Assembly: GCA_029204225.1 (NCBI GenBank)
Contig: CM055097.1
Span: 64,043,662 to 64,107,661, forward strand
Source: Diphasiastrum complanatum
Lineage: Eukaryota > Streptophyta > Lycopodiopsida > Lycopodiales > Lycopodiaceae
Direction of reading: 5' to 3'
Length of the DNA stretch: 64,000 nt
Part shown: one piece after another, positions 1 through 12,059 of the stretch
Layout: every line of letters starts with the position of its first letter
Position numbering within the stretch: the stretch's first letter is position 1
The notes under the pieces: generated by a model
What the model saw: only the letters and a program-made list of their open reading frames with translations
What the model was told of the DNA's origin: nothing
Database searches by the model: none
Program-made: the position numbers and the translations under genes

Positions 1-1554
1 TATGTTTCCTTTGTAGCAATATCTTTGTGTGGCCAAAGATCTCCTTCCTCAACTTTTTGCCTTCCTTTGAGACTTCACTCAATTTTCAACATGCACATTC
101 TCATAAATATCTTCTAGAGTAGTTCCACTCTCATGCTTTCATGCAAATTCTTAATGATTCATCTTCTAATGAGACTCGAGCTCATTTTCTTTCATGTGCA
201 AATATTTGACTTGTTGCATGTCTTGTTATTCCACTCTTGCATTTTCCTTTATAATTGTTTGTTATAGCATCTTTGAGTTAGATTGGGGCTTCCTCATTTG
301 ATGTTGGTAGGTTTGACAAAATGTTCGTCTAGTTTCCTTGTCAATTCTCTTGGTACAAATCTTATGTGATGCATCTCTGGTGGATATCACATTGCAACAC
401 ATGATTCCATTTGTGATGTACTTGCATCAATTGCTCATGAATACAGATTTCATGTTGTTAAGGTGCAAATAATTTTTTCGCCTACGTTTAATTTGTAGTC
501 ATCTCGTTGTCAACTAGACCTTGTTCTTTCGCGTGAAAGGTTCGCACTCTTGGGGATGTTATTGTTGATACTTTGCGGCATGATCTCCTTCGTTGGTGGA
601 CTTCCATTATGAAAGACACTACTACTTCTCAAATAGCAGAAGATAAATAATGAGACGATTGTCATTGTGCTCTGGAGAGAATTTTATTTTATTTTGCTCA
701 AGAACATATGGGGTGCCTACATAAGAAATTTAATGATTTTTGTGTACTTGTGCTTGCAATGAAAGTTCAGGGATGTGATACCTCACTTTTATCTATCATT
801 ACGTCCTACTATTGTCAACGTGTTTCTACTACTTTACAACATACTCAAGCACTTGCAATGTTTCGACGTGCCATGATTGCAAGAACAACTTTTTCATACC
901 TTCCTACACTACCTAAAATTACACCTATGTCAGCCATTGATTTGCATCAAGCGATAGGCTTCGAGTAGCTACATTGTTGGGTTTGTGCTTTGCAATAGTT
1001 GCATCACCACATTTCACTTTGCCTTATGGCCCTTATTTTCTACATTGTCTATTTTGTAATGAAAGCAAAGAAGTTTCTTCTTCTTCTTTGGGTATACCAC
1101 AAGTTTTTTGTTAAGTTAGATGTCGTGAGATTACCTGGAGCCAAAGAGCTCCAAAGAGCCTTAGGGGCATTCGTTCCTTAGTCTGAGTGGCACACACTCT
1201 CTTTCCATAAACCTTCTTAAGCGTCGATAGAACCCGAGACTTTTCCCATGAGATTACGAGTCTAGACAATAAAATGAAATGAAATACTCAAAATGCTACT
1301 TCGTCAAGGAACTGGCCAAGTTTCATTGGTCACATGAAACCCGACGAGTGGGTTCCTGGGCAGAATTCGCTCAACCCAGCAAGTGTGATAAATACCCCAA
1401 AAATCACACTCCACCAAAATAAATTGCTAAAATCAGGTGGAGGATGACCCCCCTCATCATCATCTACAAAAATATGAGATTATATGGCAACTCCCACATA
1501 CAACCCTTGGCCTTCAAGCTTCCCCTAGCAGCCAGTCTATAGCAGCCCTTCTGT
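1..1554. other. Intergenic DNA upstream of the F-box gene
   Basis: AT-rich sequence with only short open frames (for example 708-968 and 999-1181 on the plus strand) that resemble no family I recognise and lack a convincing gene context. The last 150 bases are the probable core promoter side of the F-box gene; a weak TATA-like stretch (ATTATATGG) lies near 1478, about 165 bases before the chosen ATG. No tRNA, mobile-element terminus or strong repeat is visible here. Confidence 0.5.
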
Positions 1555-1647
1555 TTGGACCAGTGCTTTGTTCTCGTTTGGAACGTATACGCTTGTTGCT
1601 GCTGTTCTTCGTCTCGCTTAATATCTTCCTTCGTTCTACGTCTAGCG

Positions 1648-4600
1648 ATGGCGGCATCGTCGTCGTCGCCGTCTGAACATCTTCATCCTCCTCCCTCGGA
1701 ATGCTTTTCCGAGGAGGAGGAGGAGGATGATGATACGTTAGCTCAGTTTTTGGAAGCGGAAGTGCTTGGCTACGATGAGTTTTTAATTGCCTCGTCTAAT
1801 TCATCGTTCCAAGGATCAGATAATCACGAGGTGCCTATTTTACTGTTTATTCCAACTGTATTTCCCGTTATGTTATCATCTCACTAGCATTTGTTGAAGG
1901 AGGCGCAGAAAATACTGTCTAGAAAAGGTCGACATCACTTTTTATTTTTTGTTTTTAATTTATTGTAATATTCAATTCAAGAAGACAGATCTTGGTTTGG
2001 TTGAATAACAGTCCTTCATTATTGCGTTTGCTATTGTCACGCGAAATTCTGCTTTAAGCCAACGAGTTAGGTTTTTGTCTCTTAATGCGTACGTCGTTGG
2101 TAGGCGTGCTCAATCTTTATGGAATTATAGTTTAGGTTTATAATTAGGTTGCATCTCCATGGAATTGTTGTTGGAATCTTTCATTCATGCGTAAACGAGG
2201 AAGCATTCAACTGATTTAATGAGTTAAAGGTTTTCCAAGCAAAACATAAAGTAACCTTCGTGTAACCAAATAAAGGAAAGCTTTTATGAGGTTAAGGCTA
2301 AAGGAAGTGGCACCTATTTAAGCTTTTTATTGCACATTATACAGAGCTTCACTTTGTTGTGATGAGGCTTGGTGTATTATGACCATATAGTGAACGTAAT
2401 TTTTTGGTGTTTTATATCATGAAGCAATAGCAAACCTGAATTTGCTATGATCAAATTTTCAAATGTAATCTATTCGAAAATTTCTTATTTTTGTACTTTT
2501 ATCTGTTTGTAAAAGAAAATCTTGTATTCTGTCTCTCTTTTTGAAAGTTCTTTAATTTCGATAGATCTAACTAACACCATGATTAGTGATTTTAAGCGTA
2601 GTGTCTTCTCTCTCTTATTTGGTAGACTATTGGTACATCTTTTTCATGTGTGAACTTGTGCAGGATTTAGGTGGAGAAGCAAAGCGAAGATGCATAGAAA
2701 TTGAAGGGTGTAGTATTGGAGCTGGTTCCAAGTTTAGCTTGAATGATGGTGTTTTTGGCAAGATTCCTATAGAGCTTTTTCAGAACATCCTCAAGTTTTT
2801 ATCATCTGAGGTTTGTAGTAATTATCATTGCAAATGAAGTGATTGTCAAGTTTTAAATTCATGCAAGTTCATGGCATCAAATTTAGGTACAAAGCTATGA
2901 ACGCCTTTTCTTGTACGGTTTAAATCATTCATCATAAAGTTTGACAAAATTCTCTTATATTATTGACAGGATCTTTCAACATGTTGTAGAGTTTGTCAAT
3001 TTTTAAGGTGTGCTGCATCAGATGAAGTGCTTTGGAGGAGGCTGTAAGTCTATACATGCCAATCAATTGTACATAACTTTTAGCTCAATTATATGAGAGA
3101 GTTGGAGAAAATAGTCTATTTTAATGTTTGTTTGTCCAGGACTAAGAATCCAGCAATGCAACAATTTGAGCCAATTGTTTTGATTTCATGTGATGCTTAA
3201 AGAAAGCTAGATGTAAAGACTGTAACCAAAAATTATATGAAAATGTGTTTGTCAAACTACATTGAAGCACTACATTTGAGCATTGCCAATCTTTTTTTTG
3301 AAGATAAATCTATTAAGGATTTCTTTGGAGTTAGAAGTTAGAACTAGCTAATGCTATAGTATATATGACAAATAGAAAAAGAGAACATGAGCCCTCCACG
3401 ACAAACGTCAAGTAGAACCTCATGGAATGAACATGAGCAACATACCAATAATGTTGTTGTGGGCTACCTAGTTGATTTTGACAGTAGCATGCAAGATTGA
3501 GTCATATGTGGAGGTTGATGAGACTTATCAGAGTGGGCATTGAATGTTGGAGATCAATGTTTGGTTGGAAGGAGCCCACTTCAAATGCTTTCAATCACTT
3601 TTGAGCCTTTAGGATCACCATTGAGCAATTGACATCTCGTGTGATTATTAATGACTAAGATACTTTTGCTTTAGAAATCTAATCTGCTATGTACATATAT
3701 AGAATCGATAAGCCAACCCATAGATGCACATTGTTTCTGGGTACATGCTTTTGGTGTTTCATATGTACTCTGACCTTGAATTATACCAAAAATCTTCTAG
3801 CCATTGCTCATGGTTGGTTTTTTGGATGTCAATCCTCCAATTATGTCATGGTTTTGTATATACGAAATGAAATGCTCAGTTTGGAGCGGGCTTTGATGGT
3901 TTCATATGCATTTTTTGATCCAACCCATTCCAAGAATCATTAACTCTTGTAGTCATTGCTCATGGTTGATGTTTTTTTTATGTCAGTACTCCTATTGTAT
4001 CATTGTTGTGAGAAGGAGATAAGAAGGGAGAGATATAGAATGGAACACATGAAGGACAAAAGACTTAATAATGGTGAGCAAATAGCAAACTCCAACTAAG
4101 ATTAATGAATGAATAACAATATAGTCATAAGTTGATCCTTAACTAAGAAGAGCAAGAAGTTTTTCCATTAAGAACTTATAAAAATTTCCAAATCATAAAC
4201 TACCAATTGACAAAGAGAAGCTTGTATTCAAACTACTTGTGAATAGCTTATTGAGCAAGTCAGGGCACAACCTGTGAATAGCTTATTGAGCAAGTCAGGG
4301 CACCAACTTAGGGCATCATGAACCTTAAAGTATTGGGAGGCCATAACTCTATTGTACTATGTAGTATGAGTCCATGACATCATTTGATGCAGAAAAAACA
4401 TTGCCCCCAATGTGGGTAGTAAAGCAAAGTAGTTGTTTGGAGTAGTAATAGCTACCAATGCATCAACTGAAGTTGTTTGAGAGGCAATGGTATCAACAAT
4501 TGTTCAATGCTGATCCACAAGAAGGGGGGTCTGGTTGAAAACATCAATGAGCTCAAGTAGCTTTGTCAATCGAGGGACCCTCCCACTAGATGAAGTAGTG

Positions 4601-5636
4601 GACTTGTTTTTCATTAGTGACTATGATGAACTTCGACTTGAAGTATAGCAATTGGCAACAAAGGAAATAACTTGGGATCAAATGGGAAGTAAACATTGCA
4701 AGGTACCCCAAGCGCAATCCAATAATGTTTCACGATTTGACGATTCGAACATGGAAACGGTCTAAATTGCCAACAATTCGAACCAACCATTCAAATTGCT
4801 ATTGGAAAAAAAAAAAGCCAAAGATGGAATTTTACGGAGCACACTTCCTACAAATGACTTCATATGGAGTTATGACTAGGACACCATACTTGATGTCACA
4901 TGATTTGAGGTCATCGTGGGACAATGAGGGTGTCATTACATCACCTTCAGCTTGAGATTGCAAGATATAGTGGGACACCTTGTGAAGACAGGGCATGTTA
5001 GTTATGCTCGATGGGAGAAGTGGAAGTAGAGGAACTTTTTGTCTTCCATTGTCCACTCTATTATGAAATTAGAGGGAGGTAGTATTGTTTATTTCAGGTG
5101 CAACTCATCTTATTACATTCCTTGATAGAATATGAAGATCAAAGATGTTACGGGAGATGACTCACCCAAGAGATGATACAATCCAAGTTGTTGTGGACTC
5201 TCCACAAACACAGATTACCTTGTACTTCTCCAAACAATTAGTTAGAGAGGCAGATGCGTTTTCAAAAACGAGACTTTTTTCCCTCCCTGACATAGAGACT
5301 AGACACGGCGTACTACACATAATCTTATTGTCCATAGAGCCACTACTCAAATACGACCTCCTTGGCTACGTCAGCAGCATTTATCGAGACCACCTCCAGG
5401 CGTTATCCCCATCACTTCTTTCTTTGACAACAACAATATTTGATGACAGCGAGATATACCATTATCATATTGGCAGCCGGACTCTCTTGCATTAGACATA
5501 CTCTATCTTTGTAGTTGTAGTACACATGTTTTTCTGTTTTGTTATGGAAACGTTTCATACACTCCCGTTGTACCACACATTTGATATGTACGTTTTTTAA
5601 GTCTTATATGCCTATTGGCATGGAAAAGACATTAAT

Positions 5637-5701
<65 letters not shown>

Positions 5702-8568
5702 AAACCCTAAATCATATCCCCTCACTTGCTCTCTAACATGAACTTGTTCATGTAAGGTACCTTTTGCCATTTTTTTTTTCTCATGGGTGAATCATGTAGC
5801 TGTACAAATCCTTGACATATTGTCCCAATTTGTCTTGTGTACCTCAAATTTTGCTCTTGCGTATTTTTTTCACGTTTGATTTCATGCCTACCAAGTACAC
5901 CCATAAGGGGTTTTTTCAAGGATTACCAAAACGCATGTTTCTAGCAAAACTTTTTTAAAGTATTAACGTTATGTACATACGACCTAAAAATGTTCCATGC
6001 AGATTTATCATGTACAATATGGGACTATGCATGCATATATATACTTATAGGTATGTATGTTTTCATGTATCTACTTATTCATGAATAACATGATCAACTC
6101 TATTGAATGTGGTTAGATTGTTGTGAGATTTTGCGTCTAGGATTGTTGTTGTTGATAGTTATCTTGATTGAATCAATGGGTAATAGGTACTACTTGCGCT
6201 GGGGTTTTCTTTCAGAAGGTAGCTCTATAAGTAAGCCTCGAGGAAGTGCATGGAAGCAACTCTACTTTGAGGTACAAGTTCTTTAATTTTTATATGTTTA
6301 TGTACCAATCTGGCTTTTGTCATTATTTTACAACAAAGAAAGCATGGAACTGGATGGTTGTCTCAATCGCGCATATCTATCCCTCGATGGTTGTCAAAAT
6401 CATCCTGAAAACCATGTGTTAGGTGATGGCATAGTGTGCAGTCATCACGCATATCTGGACGGTTGTCAATCAATCGGATCTCCGGCGTAATTTTTTATAG
6501 GTTGAAGACTCAATATCACTTTTTTTTGTTAAAAAAATACTTTTTTTTAAAAAAAAATTTGGTCAGGTTCCGGAATGGAATGCGTTCTGGAACGTGTTCC
6601 AGAATGTGTTTCGTTCCGAAACGGGCAACTATGACATAGGGTGGTACCTGAATATAGCAAAAAGTATCTAAAACCATGGAGGCCACCTGCAATGTTTGAG
6701 ACCAACTCCTGTATGGATTATGTGCTATGACATTCCTACAATCATCAGGTCCTAAAAGTAGGTGCAGTTCACATGCATATAGATTATCGTTTAGGTAGGT
6801 TAACTGATATGGATTCAGTCCTTAGTGTTCATGTTCCATCAAACAAAAAACTTTTTTGATGTCTCTTTACTGTACGAAACTAGACACCAATACTAATTGT
6901 CATTTCCTTAGAAAATGATTCTTTAGATTGGTAATATATTTTTGTAGTAGATAACACTATAAAAAACTAGGTTGTTTTAAGCTTTCAAGCTTCCTGATTA
7001 GCTAACATTTCACCATTCAAAAAAGAAATTGAAAAAACTAGCATTGGAGATTGGTGTAGAAGGATCCCACTGCAACATTCTTGTCAAGTTTAACCACTAA
7101 ACTCTAGTAAGTTAAGCTCCCCTGTAAAGCTCAAGCTTATGAATTGCATGGACAAAAAGGTAAGATCAAAAACCTTATCAACTACCAAATGTACATAATT
7201 AATTACATATGTATAAAAGCCTCAGTTCCTAAAAAGCAATAAAATTGATGCTCCAGCAAAAAATTATTGCTTCAAACCCAACTATAGAGGACCAGACAAA
7301 TATCAGCATTTCAAGTGTGTTACTACAAATTATCAATAACTATAACAGCCACCCCATTTTACATTGAATGTTTTTTGTTGATATCCAAGACTCTTTCTAT
7401 GGACTCTGTACAGCGTGATAAAGCGGACATGACAGAGTTTGTAAGGAACACTCCACCTGATTTCAGGGAGTATTACGTGCAAATGCAGGCAGCAAAACGT
7501 AGTCAGCCCCCTCTTCCATCACAGGTAATAAGGCCAGATATGATTTAGGCTGAGGAAGAAGCATTTGTTACAACTCTTAAGGTCATTCTATGTTTGTGAC
7601 TGATGAATTCGGATCATTTCATAGCATCGGTTAACTGTTTTTCCAATCACTGTGTCAACTTATGTTCAGATTAAAGATGATATGTGGGTAGTGGACCCTT
7701 CAGTTGCTGACCAAGTAACTGCATGGAGAAAGAGTCTCAAGCTTAATGATAAGTCTGTGGGCAATCATTGGTGCTCGGGAAAGACTTGCTCTTACCACCA
7801 AATAGGCGACGTATTCCTTTGTGAAAAGACGGGTTGCGCTCATGGTAAACTACCATGTCAAACTTCTCCCATTAAGTCGAAGTATCTACCTAAGCATGCA
7901 GTTCAGGTGCAAGTGTGTTTTGAAAGCCTAGAGATTATTAAAACAGGAAGCAAGTTGTGTTTATGTAGAAGTTCTGAGCTCGAGTTCCTGCAATTCATTT
8001 GTTGACACATGTTTTTGCTTTTCCTATTTCATTTCAAAGTCTGTGACGACACGTGCCGCGAGATCGTCTTAGATCCATCAAACGACCTTCTTGTATGCAC
8101 TGTCTCTGGACGATGCTTTGATAGATGGCTCTCTCCAGCTGAAGAGGAAACAGAGCCAGTATGTTTTTTCCCTCCTACAAGCACATATCATTTTACATAA
8201 GAGAAGCATGTAAATTCTAGTCACATGATTACAGTTAGGTAATTTTGAAGATCATAGCTATATCTATGTTTTGAAACTCTGCATCTTTCAGGGCCAGCAA
8301 CTTCTGGATAATGCTGCAGGCGCTGAGGAAGCAGAGCCGTTTCTAGGTTCTGGCCGCCTTGGTACGATTTGATGCACCAACTATTGCATATATTGACAAT
8401 GTTGTGCAATAGAGATTTTCAGGCTTTACATCTGTATGGTGTATGTACCATTCCCTGATGATGACTTTCTACTGATGTCCTTTAATTTTTGGTTTTTCAG
8501 CACGTGCTTACTGGCTTGGGTACAACTGCATTGATGAACAGGAGCTACACGAAGCTCTGAGGTGTTGA
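1648..8568 (+). CDS. SKIP31: F-box protein, SKIP31-like (nine exons, complete)
   Basis: Probable substrate receptor of an SCF (Skp1-Cullin-F-box) ubiquitin ligase. Nine exons join in phase with GT-AG borders: 1648-1830, 2664-2810, 2970-3043, 6187-6271, 7414-7524, 7670-7844, 8040-8158, 8292-8361, 8501-8568, giving 343 codons, slightly longer than I recall for the Arabidopsis protein. The start is the ATG opening [11 protein letters not shown], followed by an acidic EEEEEDDD stretch. The F-box (about residues 93-134) reads [20 protein letters not shown], then [10 protein letters not shown] and EVLWRRL. Family blocks follow: [18 protein letters not shown], then a Cys/His-rich C-terminal region with [49 protein letters not shown] and ARAYWLGYN. 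This Cys/His pattern may bind metal, which is inferred. The gene ends at TGA 8566-8568. Intron 3 (3044-6186) holds a LINE 3' fragment. The symbol is by family resemblance; the biochemical substrate is unknown. Confidence 0.9.
4238..4304. repeat. Two-copy 35-bp tandem duplication in intron 3
   Basis: The segment containing GAATAGCTTATTGAGCAAGT occurs twice in a row with a 35-base period, the copies being nearly identical. It lies in intron 3 of the F-box gene and has no apparent coding role. Confidence 0.7.
4930..5696 (+). mobile_element. LINE 3' fragment (C-terminus remnant, 3' UTR and (TC)n tail)
   Basis: A decayed LINE 3' end lies in sense orientation in F-box intron 3. Around 5016-5080 one frame reads EVEEL followed by [13 protein letters not shown], the Cys/His block that commonly follows LINE reverse transcriptases; near 5110 LIEYEDQRC fits the same region. 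The 3' UTR (about 5545-5640) aligns with the reverse complement of 57742-57840: both contain TTTGATATGTAC, TTATAT, TTGGCAT and TTAATAAA, and both end in a long TC repeat. The 5' limit is uncertain because no RT motif is seen upstream. That this is a LINE end is well supported by the two-copy comparison; the exact clade is inferred. Confidence 0.65.
5641..5696. repeat. (TC)n microsatellite, LINE tail
   Basis: A 56-base pure TC repeat directly after TTAATAAAA, in the place a LINE poly(A) tail would occupy. Confidence 0.95.
6555..6633. mobile_element. hAT-like terminus remnant in intron 4
   Basis: The right edge, read inward on the minus strand, starts CATAGTTGCCCG, resembling the outer end of the hAT element at 61137 (CATAGATGCAGC) and the one ending at 27632. 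Inside it are clustered GGTTCCGG/GGAACG/GTTCC inverted motifs. I could not find a matching left end or an 8-bp target duplication, so this is probably a truncated, non-autonomous relic in F-box intron 4. Confidence 0.35.
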
Positions 8569-9800
8569 CTTCTTTGCATGTATTGCCAATTTGCTCTGGT
8601 GTCGTAAATGAAAGTTTGTGTGCTTCTGCCTAAAGGTTGCTACTTAAGATCCTGACTTTATGACATATGTGGTTAGGGAGGTGCTGTACCCAAGATGTAG
8701 ATGATGGCAGCAATTTCCATGTGGAGGTGATGTTCTTAGATCTGAGGCAACTGGAAATTTCAGTTTTGATTGTCGAAATATATTTTCATAATTAGTGTAG
8801 TAGAATGGAAAGTTTTATTTGCCAGATATGGTGTCCGAATTGAAGCTCTTAGTTACTCGGCAGATTAAGCTTTGAGCATGTTAGTTATCTTTTGAGCTCA
8901 GAACTCTAATATGGCTTAGCAATACCATTCTTAAAGCATATCATTCCACATTGTTAAAGTTGATATTTTGTGAAAAGATGTCATTTTTCCATATTAGAAA
9001 TGATATGTTGTTAGAAATGATATGTGAACTGAATGGAAATTAATTTTAAATTCCAAGTGTCAATACTTTTGTGAGCTTTTTAGGATGATTTAAAGGTCTA
9101 GAGTCATTGATGCTGGTTGTTTGACTGGTTAAATATATGTTTCTGTTAAGTGCATTTCATAGGGATGATTCTGGCATGTAAGCTGATAAGAGGGTGAATG
9201 AACTTTTGGTATCAAAATATAGTTTCTTGGTTTAGATACACATGATTTCACAAATTGGACTTGACCCCCCATCCAATCGCAAAAATAATAGGAGTGCAAG
9301 CAAGGTTTTCACAGAAAGCCAGAGGTAAGTGCAATTGGCCTCCATAAGTATTTGGATAATGTAGCAATTATTTCTATTTGACATGGAGCCAAGGTCCTCA
9401 TTTACCTGGGGCTAAGTAAACATACCGAGGAGTAGCAGCCATATTTGCCATATCAGATGCCACCTAAGCGAAGTCCCACCTTGTGTAAGGTGGGGAGGCC
9501 ACCTGAAGTGGCCTCAATTGATGGAATGAGTGTTTCGGCCCTCTCCCAGCTACGGGCTCCCATGAAACCAACCCTTCTATGGAGTTATTGCTAGCCGTCT
9601 AGCCCTGGTTTCTAACAATGGAAGGTAGAGATTCAGTTGTTTCAAAGAGAAAATCTTGAGTACAAAGATAAGCTGTTCATGCATGACTTCACATTTGGCA
9701 TATAGCTTCTCAAGACAATGTATGTCGAGACTTGAATTTGAAAAGCCTTAAAAGGTGGTGGGTGATTTTTGAAGGATTTTATAACTTTGTGTAATTCACA
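8569..9800. other. 3' flank of the F-box gene
   Basis: Contains the 3' UTR and AT-rich intergenic DNA. No coding similarity was seen. Two adjacent small hairpins occur at 9475-9494 (CCCACC/GGTGGG) and 9497-9513 (GGCCAC/GTGGCC); they are short and could be chance or part of an old repeat. Confidence 0.4.
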
Positions 9801-10055
9801 ATTCTCATCAAGAATGCCACTATGGATAAACTGGATTGCTCTCCAATATGCTTTTGCTATAAAGGCAAAGTCATTGCAAACACATTATTGGTTAGATCAT
9901 ACTTATTTATTACACAACTAATTCTCGTCAAGAAAAGAATGCTACTAGGGATTAACTCAACTGCTCCAATATGTTTTTGCTATAAGTCAAAGTCATCAAA
10001 CACATGTATTGCAAACACATTATTGTTTAAATCATGCTTATATATTTTACACAAG
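9801..10055. repeat. Diverged two-copy tandem duplication (about 120 bp period)
   Basis: The block from ATTCTCATCAAGAATGC through the CAAACACATTATTG stretch is repeated starting at 9921 (ATTCTCGTCAAG). The copies share CTCCAATATG, TTTTGCTATAA and CAAACACATTATTG but differ by substitutions and small indels. No protein-coding potential is evident. Confidence 0.65.
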
Positions 10056-10086
10056 CTGTAATCTGATGATGTGAAATACTTACTAA

Positions 10087-10556
10087 GGGCGTGTTTCCAC
10101 CAACAATTAGGGGATAAACCCCACTATTGTCTCTAATATGTTGCTGGTATCCACCATTGATACCTGTTCCTGGAACCGTTTTTTTTTTGGGTTTTGTTTC
10201 TATTTAGGAACAGAACTAACTTTTAGTTAAGCCGCACTAGACGTTAGCCTGTTATCTTTAATTTATGTTTGGGGTCCCACCTGTATTTCTCACACAGATC
10301 ACATTTATACTTAATAGGGCCCCACCTACGCCCATGAGTGCACCCATTAGTGAATTCCTTTTGCTGATTTCTTAATTGTGTCATCATTAGTTAAAGGCCA
10401 TCATTTGGTCCATTTAAATTGCTACAACCATTAGTGCTAACAGTTGGCTAACTGGCACTCACAATCTTTAATGGGTTGGCGGGGCCATGGCTTGCCTTAG
10501 TTAAGTAATTGTTGCCATCTTTAAGTATTCCATACTAGGCTGATGGGTACCGCCCC
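10087..10556. mobile_element. Tourist-like (PIF/Harbinger) MITE
   Basis: A 470-bp non-coding insert flanked on both sides by TAA (10084-10086 and 10557-10559). Its ends are imperfect inverted repeats: GGGCGTGTTTCCACCA on the left and, inverted, GGGGCGGTACCCATCA on the right. A three-base TWA target duplication and GGG-starting termini are the usual signature of Tourist elements. The inverted repeat is only about 12 of 16 matched, so identification is tentative. Confidence 0.5.
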
Positions 10557-10683
10557 TAAGAACACCAATATTTGAACAACCATTGCACTACAACCATTAG
10601 TGTCAATTCATAATTCTTACATAATATTTGAATCATTAATGTGCACTTCTAATATTCTTCTTTAGACTAAATTGACACTAAAC

Positions 10684-11096
10684 CATAGAACCCACGGTTC
10701 CCAGAACCGTGGGTTTTGGGACCGTGGAAGGAACCGTACCCCTTGAGCCGTGGTACGGTTCATGTAAAAAAATAATTAATTAATTTTCCTAAATTTCCCC
10801 CCAAAATCCCTCAAAGCTAGTTTTTGTCCCTCTCTCTCTCTCTGTCTCCCTCTCTCTTATCAATTTGGGAGATTAAATCATTTGAAGTAAATAATCTAAG
10901 TAGGGAGAATCTGCTTTTTCTGAAAAAAAATTTGGCATTTTTTTAGCATTTTTTTGGGCTATTTTTGGGGGCTGGGACAAAAAACAATTAATTAATTAAT
11001 TATTCAGTGCGGTTCACCACGGTTTGGGCAAAATTTTTAAAGAACCGTACGGTTCTCTGAACCCTGGTGAACTGTTAACGGTTCATTGATTCTATG
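10684..11096. mobile_element. hAT-type non-autonomous element (foldback MITE) with perfect 8-bp TSD
   Basis: A 413-bp non-coding element bounded by a perfect 8-base direct repeat CACTAAAC (10676-10683 and 11097-11104), the length expected for hAT insertion. Both ends start CATAGAA when read inward. The interior is a long imperfect foldback: motifs such as AACCGTACGGTTC, CCGTGGT and an AATTAATTAATTA run occur near both arms in opposite orientation, so a single strand could fold over roughly 100 bases per arm. No transposase is encoded; mobilisation would have needed an autonomous hAT element. Confidence 0.8.
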
Positions 11097-11848
11097 CACT
11101 AAACTAAGATTATAAATCAATTTGCTGAATATGTAATAAGCAACTACATTAATCCACTCATAAAACTAGCTGATAAATATTCAACTCTTTCCTTTACTAA
11201 AATTGTTATGTAGCCAATGTGCACAATTTGAATCCAACTTCAAATCTTTATGTGAGAAAAAAAAAAATGGCAACCATTATGTGACGATTTGAATATACTT
11301 GTGTCTAGCAAAATGACTAATTATATTTCATGCAATCTTGATGAATGATATTTACCCGTTTCAAACTTCTACAAAAACCTTATTGTAAGGCCTTTGCCAT
11401 ATACTTCTCGTGTAAATGATGATAACGTTCATCAATTGGAACTTGAGTAGGTGACTATATACCAAGAGATGCTATGAAGGTTGGTGCATCGTGCCTCCTT
11501 TTGCGGCTGACATTCTTGCTAGGGGACCCTCCTCGTTTTTAGCGTTCCTTCATTTTTGGCATCTCTGCAGGCTGTCTGTTTTGTGGCTTATATGGTTGAC
11601 ACGTAATAGACAGGTTTTTGACGGCTCTACTTCACCCCTCTCGGCATCGACTTGTCTCTGTGGCTTGCTTTATATTTTTCCGTTGTTCTTTAGTTATTAT
11701 GGACTGCCTCCCTACGTGGTGTGCTTAAGTCCACCCATCTTTTTTTCGACTTACTGGCCCCTTTTGGGGTGCTTGGACTCTGAAATGACCTTTGATGCCG
11801 TGTATAGCTCATTTTGTACTTGTACATTTGGGAAAATATAATAGTGTC

Positions 11849-12012
11849 CATCAACGTGGTGCTTGGGTAGAGTGGTTGACTGCGACCAGCAAGGCGAAGG
11901 CTCGAATCCCAGCCGTTGCGTATTGACATTGTAAGGAGCTTGCTCCGCACTTGGCATTGCCCAGATGGCGTGGCCAGGCTGTATATATTGTGTATAACCC
12001 ACTAGTGGCATA
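11849..12012 (+). mobile_element. tRNA-derived SINE
   Basis: The left part looks like an RNA polymerase III internal promoter: an A-box-like TGGGTAGAGTGGTTG at about 11864-11878 and a B-box-like GGCTCGAATCCC at about 11899-11910, spaced as in a tRNA gene. The segment does not fold into a full tRNA and is followed by an unrelated body and an AT-repeat tail (12024-12059), as expected for a SINE. Target duplications were not clear, so both outer borders are approximate. Confidence 0.65.
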
Positions 12013-12023
12013 ATTCTGTATCC

Positions 12024-12027
12024 AAAT

Positions 12028-12059
<32 letters not shown>
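12024..12059. repeat. (AT)n tract
   Basis: Alternating AT repeat broken by one C, immediately downstream of the SINE body and perhaps derived from its tail. Confidence 0.85.

Noticed and set aside
1555-1647. In-frame extension upstream of the F-box ATG
   Set aside because: The frame is open but begins at a non-ATG codon, and MAASSSS at 1648 matches the expected short acidic N-terminus; the upstream part is better read as 5' UTR.
5145-5495. 116-codon plus-strand frame in F-box intron 3
   Set aside because: It overlaps the LINE C-terminal and 3' UTR remnant, has no family resemblance, and lies inside an intron.
6340-6460. Repeated GCATATCT...GGTTGTCAA motif as a transposon left end
   Set aside because: The two copies are short and imperfect, and no matching target duplication with the CATAG terminus at 6633 was found.
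11859-11926. Functional tRNA gene
   Set aside because: A and B boxes are present, but the acceptor stem does not pair and no terminator T-run follows; a SINE fits better.
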